Origin: Streptomyces sp. Ru62
GTDB lineage: Bacteria > Actinomycetota > Actinomycetes > Streptomycetales > Streptomycetaceae
Direction: 5' to 3'
NCBI RefSeq assembly: GCF_002920615.1
Contig: NZ_PQSU01000024.1
Coordinates: forward strand, 62,001-126,000
DNA length: 64,000 bases
Part shown: in pieces, positions 32,380 through 40,882 of the stretch
How positions within the stretch are numbered: the stretch's first letter is position 1
How the letters are laid out: every line of letters begins with the position of its first letter
The notes under the pieces: model-generated
Told to the model about the DNA's origin: nothing
The model's database searches: none
The model's input: the letters and a program-made list of their open reading frames with translations, nothing else
Made by a program: the position numbers and the translations under genes

Positions 32380-33903
32380 CTAGAAGAAGCCGAGCTTCTT
32401 CGGTGAGTACGACACCAGGAGGTTCTTCGTCTGCTGGTAGTGCTCCAGCATCATCTTGTGCGTCTCACGGCCGATCCCCGACTGCTTGTAGCCGCCGAAC
32501 GCCGCGTGCGCGGGATAGGCGTGGTAGCAGTTGGTCCACACACGGCCGGCCTGGATCGCGCGGCCCGCGCGGTAGGCGGTGTTGATGTCCCGGGTCCACA
32601 CGCCGGCGCCCAGGCCGTACAGCGTGTCGTTGGCGATTTTGATCGCGTCGTCGAAGTCGTCGAAGGAGGCCACCGAGACGACCGGACCGAAGATCTCCTC
32701 CTGGAAGATCCGCATGCGGTTGTCGCCCTCGAAGATGGTCGGCTGGACGTAGTACCCGCCCTTCAACTCACCCTCGTACTCGACGCGTTCACCTCCCGTG
32801 AGGACCTTGGCGCCCTCCTGGCGGCCGATGTCCAGGTAGGAGAGGATCTTCTCCAGCTGGTCGTTGGAGGCCTGCGCGCCGATCATGGTGTCGGTGTCCA
32901 GCGGGTGGCCCGGCTTGATGCGCCGGGTGCGTTCGACGGCTGCCTCCAGGAACTCGGCGTAGTGACCGCGCTGGACCAGCGCCCGGGACGGGCACGTGCA
33001 GACCTCGCCCTGGTTGAGCGCGAACATCGTGAAGCCTTCGAGCGCCTTGTCGCGGAAGTCGTCGTCGTGCGCCCACACGTCGTCGAAGAAGATGTTCGGC
33101 GACTTCCCGCCGAGTTCCAGGGTGACCGGCTTGATGTTCTCCGAGGCGTACTGCATGATCAGCCGCCCGGTCGTGGTCTCCCCGGTGAACGCCACCTTCG
33201 CCACCCGCGGGCTCGACGCCAGCGGCTTGCCCGCCTCCACACCGAAGCCGTTGACGATGTTCAGCACACCCGGCGGCAGCAGGTCCGCGATCAGGCTCAG
33301 CCAGTAGTGGATGGAGGCCGGCGTCTGCTCGGCCGGCTTGAGGACGACCGTGTTGCCCGCGGCGAGCGCCGGCGCGAGCTTCCAGGCCGCCATCAGGATC
33401 GGGAAGTTCCACGGGATGATCTGCGCGACGACACCGAGCGGCTCGTGGAAGTGGTACGCCACCGTGTCGTCGTCCAGCTCGCCCAGCGAACCCTCCTGGG
33501 CCCGGATCGCCCCGGCGAAGTAGCGGAAGTGGTCGATCGCGAGGGGGATGTCGGCGGCCAGCGTCTCCCGGACCGGCTTGCCGTTCTCCCAGCTCTCGGC
33601 CACCGCCAGCGGCTCCAGATGGGCCTCCATACGGTCGGCGATCTTCAACAGGATGTCGGAGCGCTCCGCGACCGACGTACGACCCCACCCGGGCGCCGCC
33701 TCGTGCGCCGCGTCCAGCGCCCGCTCGACGTCCTCCGCGGTACCGCGCGCGATCTCCGTGAACGGCTGACCGTTGACCGGTGACGGGTTCTCGAAGTACT
33801 GCCCGCGCGTCGGCGGCACATAGGCGCCCCCGATGTAGTGGTCGTAGCGCGCCTGGTAGGAGACGATCGCGCCTTCGGTGCCCGGCGCCGCGTAACGAGT
33901 CAT
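32380..33903 (-). CDS. Aldehyde dehydrogenase, ExaC/ThcA (acetaldehyde) type
   Basis: A 507-residue NAD-dependent aldehyde dehydrogenase with IIPWNFPILMAAWKLAPALAAG, the catalytic Glu in TLELGGKSP, and the nucleophile in LNQGEVCTCPSRALVQ. The double Cys in EVCTCPSR, the GRETHKMMLEHYQQTKNLLVSYSPK end and length match the acetaldehyde/EPTC-inducible group. It is preceded after 55 bp by a GAF-domain activator on the same strand, the usual partner for ethanol- or aldehyde-induced expression. The start at 33903 is set by GGGAGG nine bases upstream. DUF779, its usual companion, is at 23449. Confidence 0.93.
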   Translation of the reverse strand: MTRYAAPGTEGAIVSYQARYDHYIGGAYVPPTRGQYFENPSPVNGQPFTEIARGTAEDVERALDAAHEAAPGWGRTSVAERSDILLKIADRMEAHLEPLAVAESWENGKPVRETLAADIPLAIDHFRYFAGAIRAQEGSLGELDDDTVAYHFHEPLGVVAQIIPWNFPILMAAWKLAPALAAGNTVVLKPAEQTPASIHYWLSLIADLLPPGVLNIVNGFGVEAGKPLASSPRVAKVAFTGETTTGRLIMQYASENIKPVTLELGGKSPNIFFDDVWAHDDDFRDKALEGFTMFALNQGEVCTCPSRALVQRGHYAEFLEAAVERTRRIKPGHPLDTDTMIGAQASNDQLEKILSYLDIGRQEGAKVLTGGERVEYEGELKGGYYVQPTIFEGDNRMRIFQEEIFGPVVSVASFDDFDDAIKIANDTLYGLGAGVWTRDINTAYRAGRAIQAGRVWTNCYHAYPAHAAFGGYKQSGIGRETHKMMLEHYQQTKNLLVSYSPKKLGFF

Positions 33904-33925
33904 CCTGGTTGCCTCCCGGTGCAGT

Positions 33926-33945
33926 GCTGCCCGCCGTTGGGCAGC
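33926..33945. promoter_or_regulatory. GCTGCCC-N6-GGGCAGC palindrome between GAF regulator and aldehyde dehydrogenase
   Basis: A perfect 7-bp inverted repeat occupies most of the 55-bp gap between the regulator stop and the dehydrogenase start. It could be an operator for the GAF regulator or a hairpin that partly separates the two genes; the sequence alone does not decide. Confidence 0.5.
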
Positions 33946-33958
33946 TCTCGGCGGGAGG

Positions 33959-35266
33959 CTAGACACGCGGACGTTGCAAGTACGTTGCGCCGCGGGTCCG
34001 GGCACCCGCCCGGACGGCCGGCGCCGCCAGTTCGGCCTCCAGCGCCGCGAGCCGGGCACGGACCGGTGCCGTCGGGCGTACAGCGGCGAGCGCCCGCCAC
34101 ACCTCCAGGTCGTCCTCACCCCACGGCGTGTGCGCCCAGTCCGCCAGCAGATCAGGGTCACCGTGCGCGATCAGCGCCGTGCGCAGCCCCCCGGCGAGCC
34201 GCTCCCGCAGCCGAATGATCGCCGGGGCCTGGGAACCGGGCAGCAGCGGGCCGGTGTACGCCTCCGCCGCCGCGGTCAGCGCACCCGTCTCCAGCCGCCG
34301 CTCGACCACGGTGGCGTCCGACTCGACCGCGGCCGTCAACCGGTACGGCCGCGAGGCGAGCAGCCCCGGACCCAGCAGTCTGCGCAGGCGCGCCAGCTCG
34401 GCCCGCAGCGTCACCGGCGTCACCGACTCGTCCGCGTACAGCGCGCACAGCAGCTCATCACCGCTCAGGCCCTCGGGGTGCCGGGACAGCAGCACGAGGA
34501 TCTCGCTGTGTCGACGACTGAGCCTGATCCGCCGCCCGTCCAGGGCGAGTTCGGCCTCGTCCCGGCCGAGCGTGCTCAGCAGCGGCCCCTCCTCGGCGGC
34601 GCGCGGCGGGGCGAGCAGGGCGAGCTGTGCCTCGGCGGCCCGCGCCACCGCCTGCACGAAGCCGAGGCTGTGCGGATGGGCGAGCCCGTCCCCGCCGGTG
34701 ATGTCCACGGCCCCCAGGACCCGCCCGGTGCGTGGATCGTGCACCGGAGCGGCGGCGCAGGTCCACGGCTGCACCTGCCGTATGAAGTGCTCGGCGGCGA
34801 ACACCTGAACGGGCCGGTCCACGGCGACCGCGGTGCCCGGCGCGTTCGTGCCGACCGCGCTCTCCGACCACCGGGCACCGGGCACGAAGTTCATCCGGTC
34901 CGCGCGGCGCCGGGTCGCGGCATGCCCCTCCACCCACAGCAGCCTGCCGTGCGCGTCGCACACCGCCAGCAGATGCTCGCCATCGGCCGCGAAGGTGCCC
35001 ATCAACTCCCGGAACAGGGGCATCACCCGGGACAGCGGATGCTCCGCGCGGTGGGCGCCGAGATCGCCGTCGGTCAGTTCCACACTGGCGGCGCCGTCCG
35101 GCCCCACACCGGCCCGCGCGCTGCGCCGCCACGACTCCGCCACCACCGAGCGCACCGGGCGCGGCACCGTCCCCACCGTGGTGAACGTCTCGTGCGCCCG
35201 GCGCAGCAACCGGACGCGCTCGGCGGGGTCGGCCCCCGGCTGCAGGGCAACCCACGGATCGGTCAA
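33959..35266 (-). CDS. GAF-domain transcriptional regulator of the aldehyde dehydrogenase
   Basis: A 435-residue regulator. An AcoR-like N-terminal region (RAHETFTTVG ... VVAESWRRSARAGVG) is followed by a GAF domain (about 85-215: RADRMNFVPGARWSESAVGTNAPGTAVAVDRPVQVFAAEHF ... QPWTCAAAPVHDP) and a C-terminal winged helix (about 245-320: LALDGRRIRLSRRHSEILVLLSRHPEGLSGDELLCAL). It has no sigma-54 AAA+ domain, in keeping with actinobacteria. The start is TTG 35266: GGGGAGG lies five bases upstream and no ATG or GTG is available nearby. The gene lies immediately upstream of the aldehyde dehydrogenase it presumably activates. Confidence 0.88.
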   Translation of the reverse strand: MTDPWVALQPGADPAERVRLLRRAHETFTTVGTVPRPVRSVVAESWRRSARAGVGPDGAASVELTDGDLGAHRAEHPLSRVMPLFRELMGTFAADGEHLLAVCDAHGRLLWVEGHAATRRRADRMNFVPGARWSESAVGTNAPGTAVAVDRPVQVFAAEHFIRQVQPWTCAAAPVHDPRTGRVLGAVDITGGDGLAHPHSLGFVQAVARAAEAQLALLAPPRAAEEGPLLSTLGRDEAELALDGRRIRLSRRHSEILVLLSRHPEGLSGDELLCALYADESVTPVTLRAELARLRRLLGPGLLASRPYRLTAAVESDATVVERRLETGALTAAAEAYTGPLLPGSQAPAIIRLRERLAGGLRTALIAHGDPDLLADWAHTPWGEDDLEVWRALAAVRPTAPVRARLAALEAELAAPAVRAGARTRGATYLQRPRV

Positions 35267-35454
35267 CTCGGCCTCCCCGGACAGTGGAACGGTGGTGATG
35301 CGGTGCGGTAGGGACGGTGATACGGGGTACGGCGGCTCCGGACGGTGCTGCGGCGGGCTCGGCGGTGGCACAGCGGCTGCCACACGGCGGCTGGGACCAT
35401 CGTCGCCCCGGGTGTGCACGCGGACAACCGGTGCGACGGCGGCTCCGCCTCCGG

Positions 35455-36060
35455 CTAGGCGAAGTTGACCATTCGGATGTACCGCACCCAGTCCCAGTTC
35501 GCCCCCGGGTCGGTGTGGTCGGTGCCGGGCACCTGGTAGTGGCCGATGATGTGCTCCCTGTCCCGGGGGATGCCGTACTTGGCGCAGACCGCCGCCGTGA
35601 GCTTCGCCGACTCCTCGTAGAGGGCGTCGGTGAAGTAGGCGGGCCGGTCGATCCAGCCCTCGTGCTCGATGCCGATGCTGCGGGTGTTGTAGCTCCAGTT
35701 GCCCGCGTGCCAGGCGATGTCGGCCTCGTGCACGCACTGGGCGACGTGCCCGTCCGCAGAGCGGACCACATAGTGCGCGGAGACCCTCTTCTGCGGGTTG
35801 CTGAAGATCGCCAACGTGTCGGCGTACGTCTCCTGCGTGACATGGATGATCACTCGGTCGACGGTGAAGTCGCCGGGGCGGTCGGACGCCGTGTAGTTGG
35901 AACTGCTGGCCGCCTGCCACTCGGCGGGCGGATAGTCGACTGCCGCGCTCCGCGCACCGGCCCGCGGTTCCGGAAGCAGCGCGTAGGGGACGGCGGCGAG
36001 TGCCGCGCCCTTGAGCAGCCGGCGCCGGCTGAGCCGGGGTCTGGCTCGGTCCATGTCCAT
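35455..36060 (-). CDS. Secreted N-acetylmuramoyl-L-alanine amidase (Amidase_2)
   Basis: The 201-residue protein has a Tat signal (LSRRRLLKGAALAAVPYALLP, about 10-30) and an Amidase_2/PGRP domain with the zinc ligands in VIIHVTQETY (His), IGHYQVPGTDHTDPG (two His) and the conserved SIGIEHEGWID. It cleaves the bond between MurNAc and L-Ala in peptidoglycan. Two starts six bases apart (36060 and 36054) cannot be separated. It is downstream of the formamidase gene by 71 bp on the same strand. The 188-bp stretch before the GAF regulator has no gene. Confidence 0.9.
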   Translation of the reverse strand: MDMDRARPRLSRRRLLKGAALAAVPYALLPEPRAGARSAAVDYPPAEWQAASSSNYTASDRPGDFTVDRVIIHVTQETYADTLAIFSNPQKRVSAHYVVRSADGHVAQCVHEADIAWHAGNWSYNTRSIGIEHEGWIDRPAYFTDALYEESAKLTAAVCAKYGIPRDREHIIGHYQVPGTDHTDPGANWDWVRYIRMVNFA

Positions 36061-36131
36061 GGCGGGATGCCTTTCGGGATGCTCGGGGAATGCCGGGCAG
36101 GCTCTCGGAAGTCGGGGGTACGACAGGGACG

Positions 36132-37145
36132 TCAGCGGCGCAGGGCCCGCGCGGTCTCCCGCAGCCGGGCGTGGACGCCGCGGTACGTCTCCCGCGCGGG
36201 CAGCCACTCCTTGCGGAGCTTGGCCACGCACGTGTAGTTCCTGTCGCACACGTTGGCCAACGGTGATTCGACAGCCTGGGTTGCGAATTGGTACGCGTCC
36301 AGCTCACTGAACCCGTAGTCGCGCACCAGCCACTGCACCAGGTCGAGCTGGGATATCCGGAACGCGTCCTCCAGCGGCCGGGCCGAGCCGGTCGAGATGA
36401 GGTGCGTGTCCGACTCCAGCCGGGGCCACGGCGTGGCGACGTCCTTCAGGAGGTCGACGACCACCACCGTGTTCATCGCGCACTCCACCGCCACGCCACA
36501 GGTCTCGCCCTCGCCCTGCCGGGCATGCCCGTCGCCGAGGCTGAGCAGGGCGCCCTCGACGTTGACGCCCAGGAAGCAGGTGACGCCGGCCCGCATCTCG
36601 GGGGTGTCCATGTTGCCGCCGTGGGCGTCCGGCACCAGGGCCGAGCGCACCTCCAGGTTGGCGGGAGCCACGCCCACCGTGCCGTGCATCGGGTCCAAGG
36701 GCAGCTCCACCTGGAGGTCGCTGTCCCGCGCCCGGAACAGGGCCGTCCTCCGGGCCCGGTCCAGCTGCCAGATCCACACCCGCTCCGGCAGCGGTGGCTG
36801 AAGGGTGGCCGTCGTGTGCGTGGAGGTCAGCGCGCCGAAGAGGGGGACCGTCGTGGACGCCGCCCAGTCGCGGGCCGGTTCGATCGACACGAAGTGCACG
36901 GCCACGGTGTCACCGGGCTCGGCGCCCTCGATGTGGAAGGGCCCGGTCTGCGGATTGAGATAGGGGAACTGGCAGACCTCGGACACCAGGTCCTTCTCGG
37001 AGCGGACCCGGCCCGCGAAGCAGTCCTCCGTGTGGAGGTCGAGGACCGTGCCGGGCGCGATCCGCGCCACGGGCGCCGCTCCGCCGAACGTCCAGGCGTA
37101 CTCGTCCGGTTCAGGGCGCACGGTGAGGATCCGGGGGTCGGTCAT
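36132..37145 (-). CDS. Acetamidase/formamidase family protein
   Basis: A 337-residue FmdA_AmdA-type amidohydrolase that releases ammonia from formamide or acetamide. It has PGTVLDLHTEDCFAGRV, TGPFHIEGAEPGDTVAVHFVSIEP (about 68-91), PHGGNMD in the form ALVPDAHGGNMDTPEMRAG (about 168-186) and LGDGHARQGEGETCGVAVE, the metal and nucleophile signatures of the family. The C-terminus AKLRKEWLPARETYRG is also characteristic. A permease gene lies 80 bp upstream on the same strand and may import its substrate. Start ATG 37145. Confidence 0.92.
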   Translation of the reverse strand: MTDPRILTVRPEPDEYAWTFGGAAPVARIAPGTVLDLHTEDCFAGRVRSEKDLVSEVCQFPYLNPQTGPFHIEGAEPGDTVAVHFVSIEPARDWAASTTVPLFGALTSTHTTATLQPPLPERVWIWQLDRARRTALFRARDSDLQVELPLDPMHGTVGVAPANLEVRSALVPDAHGGNMDTPEMRAGVTCFLGVNVEGALLSLGDGHARQGEGETCGVAVECAMNTVVVVDLLKDVATPWPRLESDTHLISTGSARPLEDAFRISQLDLVQWLVRDYGFSELDAYQFATQAVESPLANVCDRNYTCVAKLRKEWLPARETYRGVHARLRETARALRR

Positions 37146-37225
37146 CGTGGCGTGACTCCCTTCTGAGGGCGATCCCCGGGGCGGGGACGCGGTCCGGCGT
37201 GGCTGGGGCGCCACGTGCGGGGTGA

Positions 37226-38710
37226 TCAGCTCGGCACGGATCCGTCCGTGCGGCCGGCGCCGGGGTCGTACGCGTCGAGGTGCACGCGCGCGGTCTCGGC
37301 TATGCGCTCGGGGTGCCGTCGTACGAGCACGAGCAGCACGACCACGCCCAGGGCCATCCACGCGCCGACGACCGGACCGGCGTAGGACACCGGTGCCGTC
37401 AGCTCCGTCACGAAGTCGAACACCGGGAGGCCGGCGGCCGTCAGCAGGGCGGGGACGAACGCGGCGATGCCCAGCACCGGGAACAGCAGGTGCCGTACCG
37501 GTTTGAAGGCGGCCCGGCCGGAGCGCAGGAAGTGACCGGCGCAGGAGAGGTTCACGACGATGTAGACGCCGACGACGACCGTGACGATCACCGTGGCGAG
37601 CAGGAGGAACGCGGTCACCGGGGCGTAGGCGAAGCCGAGCCCCAGCACCGCTGCGACCGCCACGACGGTCTGCAGGGCGATGCCGGCCACGGGGGAGCGG
37701 TGCCGGGGATGGAGCGTGGCGAGCAGGCCGGGCAGGACGCGGACGCGGGCGAGGGCGAAGGCCGTGCGGGTCGAGACGTTCGCGCTCGCGTTGGCGTTCG
37801 CGATCGTGGAGTTGACCACCGCGAGGAACACCAGCACCCAGAAGAGACCGAAGGAGGCCCGGGCGACGCCCTCCCAGGACGCCTCGCCCGAGGCACCGAA
37901 CTCCGCGAAGCGGTCGGGGCCGAAGTAGACGGTCATCGCATACGTCGTGAGGACGTAGAACAGGCCGATGCCCACGGCCGCTCCGAGGACCGCGCGGTGC
38001 ATGGTCCGCCGCGGATCGCGGGTCTCCTCGGCGAGTGGAGCAGCCGCCTCGAACCCGGCGAAGGCCAGCACCGTGTACACGGACCCGGCGAACACCCCGG
38101 CGGCTCCCGCGTATCCGTCGGCGGTGTGGGACGTACCGAACACCGACAGGGTGTTGGCGCTGCCCGCCTTGCCGATGAGCAGCACGGCGAACACGAGGAG
38201 GACGAGGATCTCGAAGACGCCGAGGACGGTGCCGAAGCGGGCGGAGGCGCGGACGCCGAGGTAGCCGGAGACGGCGATCACCCCGGCGCCCGCCAGCGCC
38301 CACGGCCACCACAGGTCCGCCGGGTACGCCGACCACTCCGCGTGCAGCGTGCCCGCCGCCGTGAAACCCAGCTGGAGGAGCAGCAGGGGCGGCACCAGCA
38401 TCTCCACGAAGACGTACGCCCACCCGACCAGGAAGCCGACGGCCGGGTGCAGGCCCCTTGCCGCGTACGTCGCCACCGAGCCCGCCGCGGGCAGCTCCCG
38501 CGCCAGCTCGGCCACGCAGGAGGCGGTGAACAGACAGGCCACCAGGGCCACGAGCACCGCCAGCGGGAGGCTCCCGCCCGCGAAAGCCGCGCCCGACGGA
38601 ATCGACGCCGCCACCGCGGCGGCAGGCGCCATCGCCGTGATGCTCTGGAACAGGACCTCGCGCAATCCGATGGCGTCGCGCCGCAGCGTCCCCTTCGTCT
38701 CCCCGTCCAT
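37226..38710 (-). CDS. APC family amino acid/amide permease
   Basis: The 494-residue protein has about twelve transmembrane segments with the APC signature ITAMAPAAAVAASIP in helix 1, FAGFEAAAPLAEETRDPRRTMHRAV (about 235-259), and VVNSTIANANASANVSTRTAFALARVRVLP in the second half. It exchanges or co-transports amino acids or amides. Operon position ahead of the formamidase gene suggests uptake of an amide or amine. Start ATG 38710. The terminal cytoplasmic tail is charged. Confidence 0.92.
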   Translation of the reverse strand: MDGETKGTLRRDAIGLREVLFQSITAMAPAAAVAASIPSGAAFAGGSLPLAVLVALVACLFTASCVAELARELPAAGSVATYAARGLHPAVGFLVGWAYVFVEMLVPPLLLLQLGFTAAGTLHAEWSAYPADLWWPWALAGAGVIAVSGYLGVRASARFGTVLGVFEILVLLVFAVLLIGKAGSANTLSVFGTSHTADGYAGAAGVFAGSVYTVLAFAGFEAAAPLAEETRDPRRTMHRAVLGAAVGIGLFYVLTTYAMTVYFGPDRFAEFGASGEASWEGVARASFGLFWVLVFLAVVNSTIANANASANVSTRTAFALARVRVLPGLLATLHPRHRSPVAGIALQTVVAVAAVLGLGFAYAPVTAFLLLATVIVTVVVGVYIVVNLSCAGHFLRSGRAAFKPVRHLLFPVLGIAAFVPALLTAAGLPVFDFVTELTAPVSYAGPVVGAWMALGVVVLLVLVRRHPERIAETARVHLDAYDPGAGRTDGSVPS

Positions 38711-39087
38711 GTGTCCCCCGATACGTGTCGGTCCGCTGCCACCGCCGCCTGTGCGCTCCTCAATCCGCAGGCGCCCACCGGTCGGTGACGATCCGTCGGC
38801 TGCGCCCCGCGTGAATCACGGTACGACTCGGGCGGGTTGGGCAGAAGGGTGTGCCACGGTTCCGTGGACGAGTCACGGCTTGTGGACAACTCGCTCACTC
38901 GATCGGGTGACCCCTGGCGTGTGCGGGTACGGACGGCACACCACGGCCGGCGCTGGAAGCCAGTCGCCCGGATGATGTTGAAGGCACGGCGCCCGGTCCG
39001 TCACGGTCGCTCGCGGAGGCGGATTCCGTGCCGCGGCCCGACGGCCGGCGTCCCACGGGCGGTCCTGGAGGCTGACCACCGGTCTCC
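38711..39087. other. 377-bp intergenic region without a gene
   Basis: It must hold the permease promoter at its left end; the palindrome CACCG-GT-CGGTG (38776-38787) is a possible operator. Several frames are open but have shadow composition and no ribosome sites. A single DnaA-box-like TTGTGGACAA at about 38879 is not clustered. Confidence 0.6.
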
Positions 39088-39566
39088 CTACGGCGCCACA
39101 CCCTCCCGCAGATACGCCACACCCCCGCCGCGCGCCGCCCCGTGCAGCGCCGTCAGCGTGGACCGCCTGGCGGCCAGCGGCAACCCGTGCAGTTCGTCGA
39201 GCGAGAACATCCCGTGCCGATCGTGCTCCGCGCTCAGCCGCACCGGGGTGTCGGCGGACAGCGTGCCACCGAGGAAGAAGCAGTCGAGAACCGGCCCGGT
39301 CCCGAGCACGTCCGCCCGGTGGTCGACACCGACCAGCGCCGGCCCCTGCCCGATGTCGATGCCGGTCTTCTCGCGCATCTCCCTGCGCGCGCCGCCCAGG
39401 GATCCTCACCGTGGTCCAGCATCCCGCCGGGCAGCCACCACCGCCCGGCGTCGGGCCGCCTCGCACCGTAGCGCAGCAGCAGGACGCGCCCCTGCTCGTC
39501 CAGCATGAGGACGCACGGGGCGAGCAGCGCCCGCGGCTGAGACCTGATCCATTCCTGACGTGGCAC
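39088..39566 (-). pseudogene. Nudix hydrolase broken by a one-base frameshift
   Basis: The N-terminal half reads from GTG 39566 (VPRQEWIRSQPRALLAPCVL, then RVLLLRYGARRPDAGRWWLPGGMLDHGEDPW) and the C-terminal half reads in another frame (REMREKTGIDIG..., then HDRHGMFSLDELHGLPLAARR). The join falls inside the Nudix box: between GGMLDHGE and RE-M-R-E-K-TG there are 20 bases where 21 are needed. The deletion lies in the CG-repeat at about 39384-39395. Restoring one base would give a normal protein of about 159 residues. It may be a real pseudogene, a phase-variable site or a sequencing error. Confidence 0.8.
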
Positions 39567-39621
39567 CCAGTCCGTCCCCCGACCCACCGCAGCCGTGGAC
39601 CCCGGCACGCGCAGAGCCGCG

Positions 39622-40830
39622 TCAGGATCGTTCCGCCACCACCGCCGGATCGTCCAGTACCGCTCGGACGACCGAGTGCGCGGCACCCAGCAGGGGGCCT
39701 TGCGGGCCCAGCGGGGAGACCGTCACCGGGCAGGCCGGGCCGGCCGTACGGCCCGTCAGCTCCGTGTCCAGCGACGGCAGCAGCCAGGGCGACAGCTCGG
39801 CCAGGGCGCCGCCCAGGACCACCGTCTCGGGGTCCAGCAGGTTCACCGCTCCGGTCAGGGCGATGCCGAGGGCCGTACCGGCGTCCCGCAGCGCGGCCCG
39901 CACCCTCTCGTCGCCCGCCTCGGCGCGCTCGGCGAGCAGGCCCACCCGATCGTCCCGCGGCTGCAGTCCGGCCGCGCGCAGGACCGCTTCCTCACCCGCG
40001 TACTGCTCCAGGCACCCCCGGCTGCCGCACGGACAGGCGGGACCGTCCGGCCGTACGGGCACGTGGCCCAGCTCCCCGGCGAAGCCCCGGGTGCCGCGCA
40101 GCAGCCGGCCGTCCACCACGACCGCCGCGCCGATGCCGATCTCGGCCGACACGTGCAGGAAGTCGCCCGGCGTACCGGCACCGAGCCACAGCTCGGCCAG
40201 CGCGCCGAAGTTGGCCTCGTTGTCCACGGTCAGCGGCCCGTGGACGGGCAGCAGGGGGCCCAGGTCGATGTCGTGCCAGTCGAGGTTCGGGGCTCGTACG
40301 ACCGTCCGCCCGTCCCTGGACACCAGGCCGGGCACGGCGACCGCGAGCCCGGCGGGCCAGAGTTCCGCGCGTTCCGCCTCCGCGACGACCTGGTGGATCA
40401 GCGCTGTCAGCTCCTCGATCACCGGTCCCGGCGCCCGGCCCCGGTTGGCGCCGCGCCGTACCGCCCGCGCGCGGACCTCGCCGCGCAGGTCGACCGCGCA
40501 CACCGCGAGGTGGTCGACGCCGATCTCGGCCCCGATCCCCGCGGGCCCCCGGCCGCTCACCGCGAGCGCCGACCCGGGCCGGCCCACCCGCCCCGGCCGC
40601 TCGGGGCCCAGTTCCTCCAGCAGACCCCAGCGGATCAGCTCGTCCACCAGGGTCGACACCGCGGCCCGCGTCAGTCCGATCCGGGAGGCGACCGCCGCCC
40701 GGGACAGCGAGCCCTCGGCGCTCACGGCGTGCAGCACCCGGGCGAGGTTGCGCCGGCGCATGCCCTGCTGGGTGTCCGGCAGGGCGCGCCCGGCGCCCGG
40801 TGGGCGCGCCTCGTGCAGCGGTGCGGTCAT
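39622..40830 (-). CDS. ROK family transcriptional regulator, probable xylose repressor
   Basis: The 402-residue protein has an N-terminal winged helix (about 22-75: GMRRRNLARVLHAV ... SRAAVASRIGLTRAAVSTLVDELI) and a ROK sugar-kinase-like domain with VDNEANFGALAE, GIGAAVVVDGRLLRGTRGFAGELGHVPV and the zinc motif CPCGSRGCLEQYA. This is the XylR/NagC architecture. Its gene is 52 bp after xylB on the same strand, and xylA is divergent from xylB, so xylose-responsive control of the xyl genes is very likely. The stop overlaps nothing; the Nudix pseudogene follows. Confidence 0.92.
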   Translation of the reverse strand: MTAPLHEARPPGAGRALPDTQQGMRRRNLARVLHAVSAEGSLSRAAVASRIGLTRAAVSTLVDELIRWGLLEELGPERPGRVGRPGSALAVSGRGPAGIGAEIGVDHLAVCAVDLRGEVRARAVRRGANRGRAPGPVIEELTALIHQVVAEAERAELWPAGLAVAVPGLVSRDGRTVVRAPNLDWHDIDLGPLLPVHGPLTVDNEANFGALAELWLGAGTPGDFLHVSAEIGIGAAVVVDGRLLRGTRGFAGELGHVPVRPDGPACPCGSRGCLEQYAGEEAVLRAAGLQPRDDRVGLLAERAEAGDERVRAALRDAGTALGIALTGAVNLLDPETVVLGGALAELSPWLLPSLDTELTGRTAGPACPVTVSPLGPQGPLLGAAHSVVRAVLDDPAVVAERS

Positions 40831-40882
40831 GCCTCCGTCAATCCTTGGTGTCTGCCGCCCGGCTGGTCGCGGGCGGCTCCGG

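Noticed and set aside
38876..38890. TTGTGGACAA resembling a DnaA box
   Set aside because: Single copy without a cluster; not at an origin, and dnaA/dnaN are absent.
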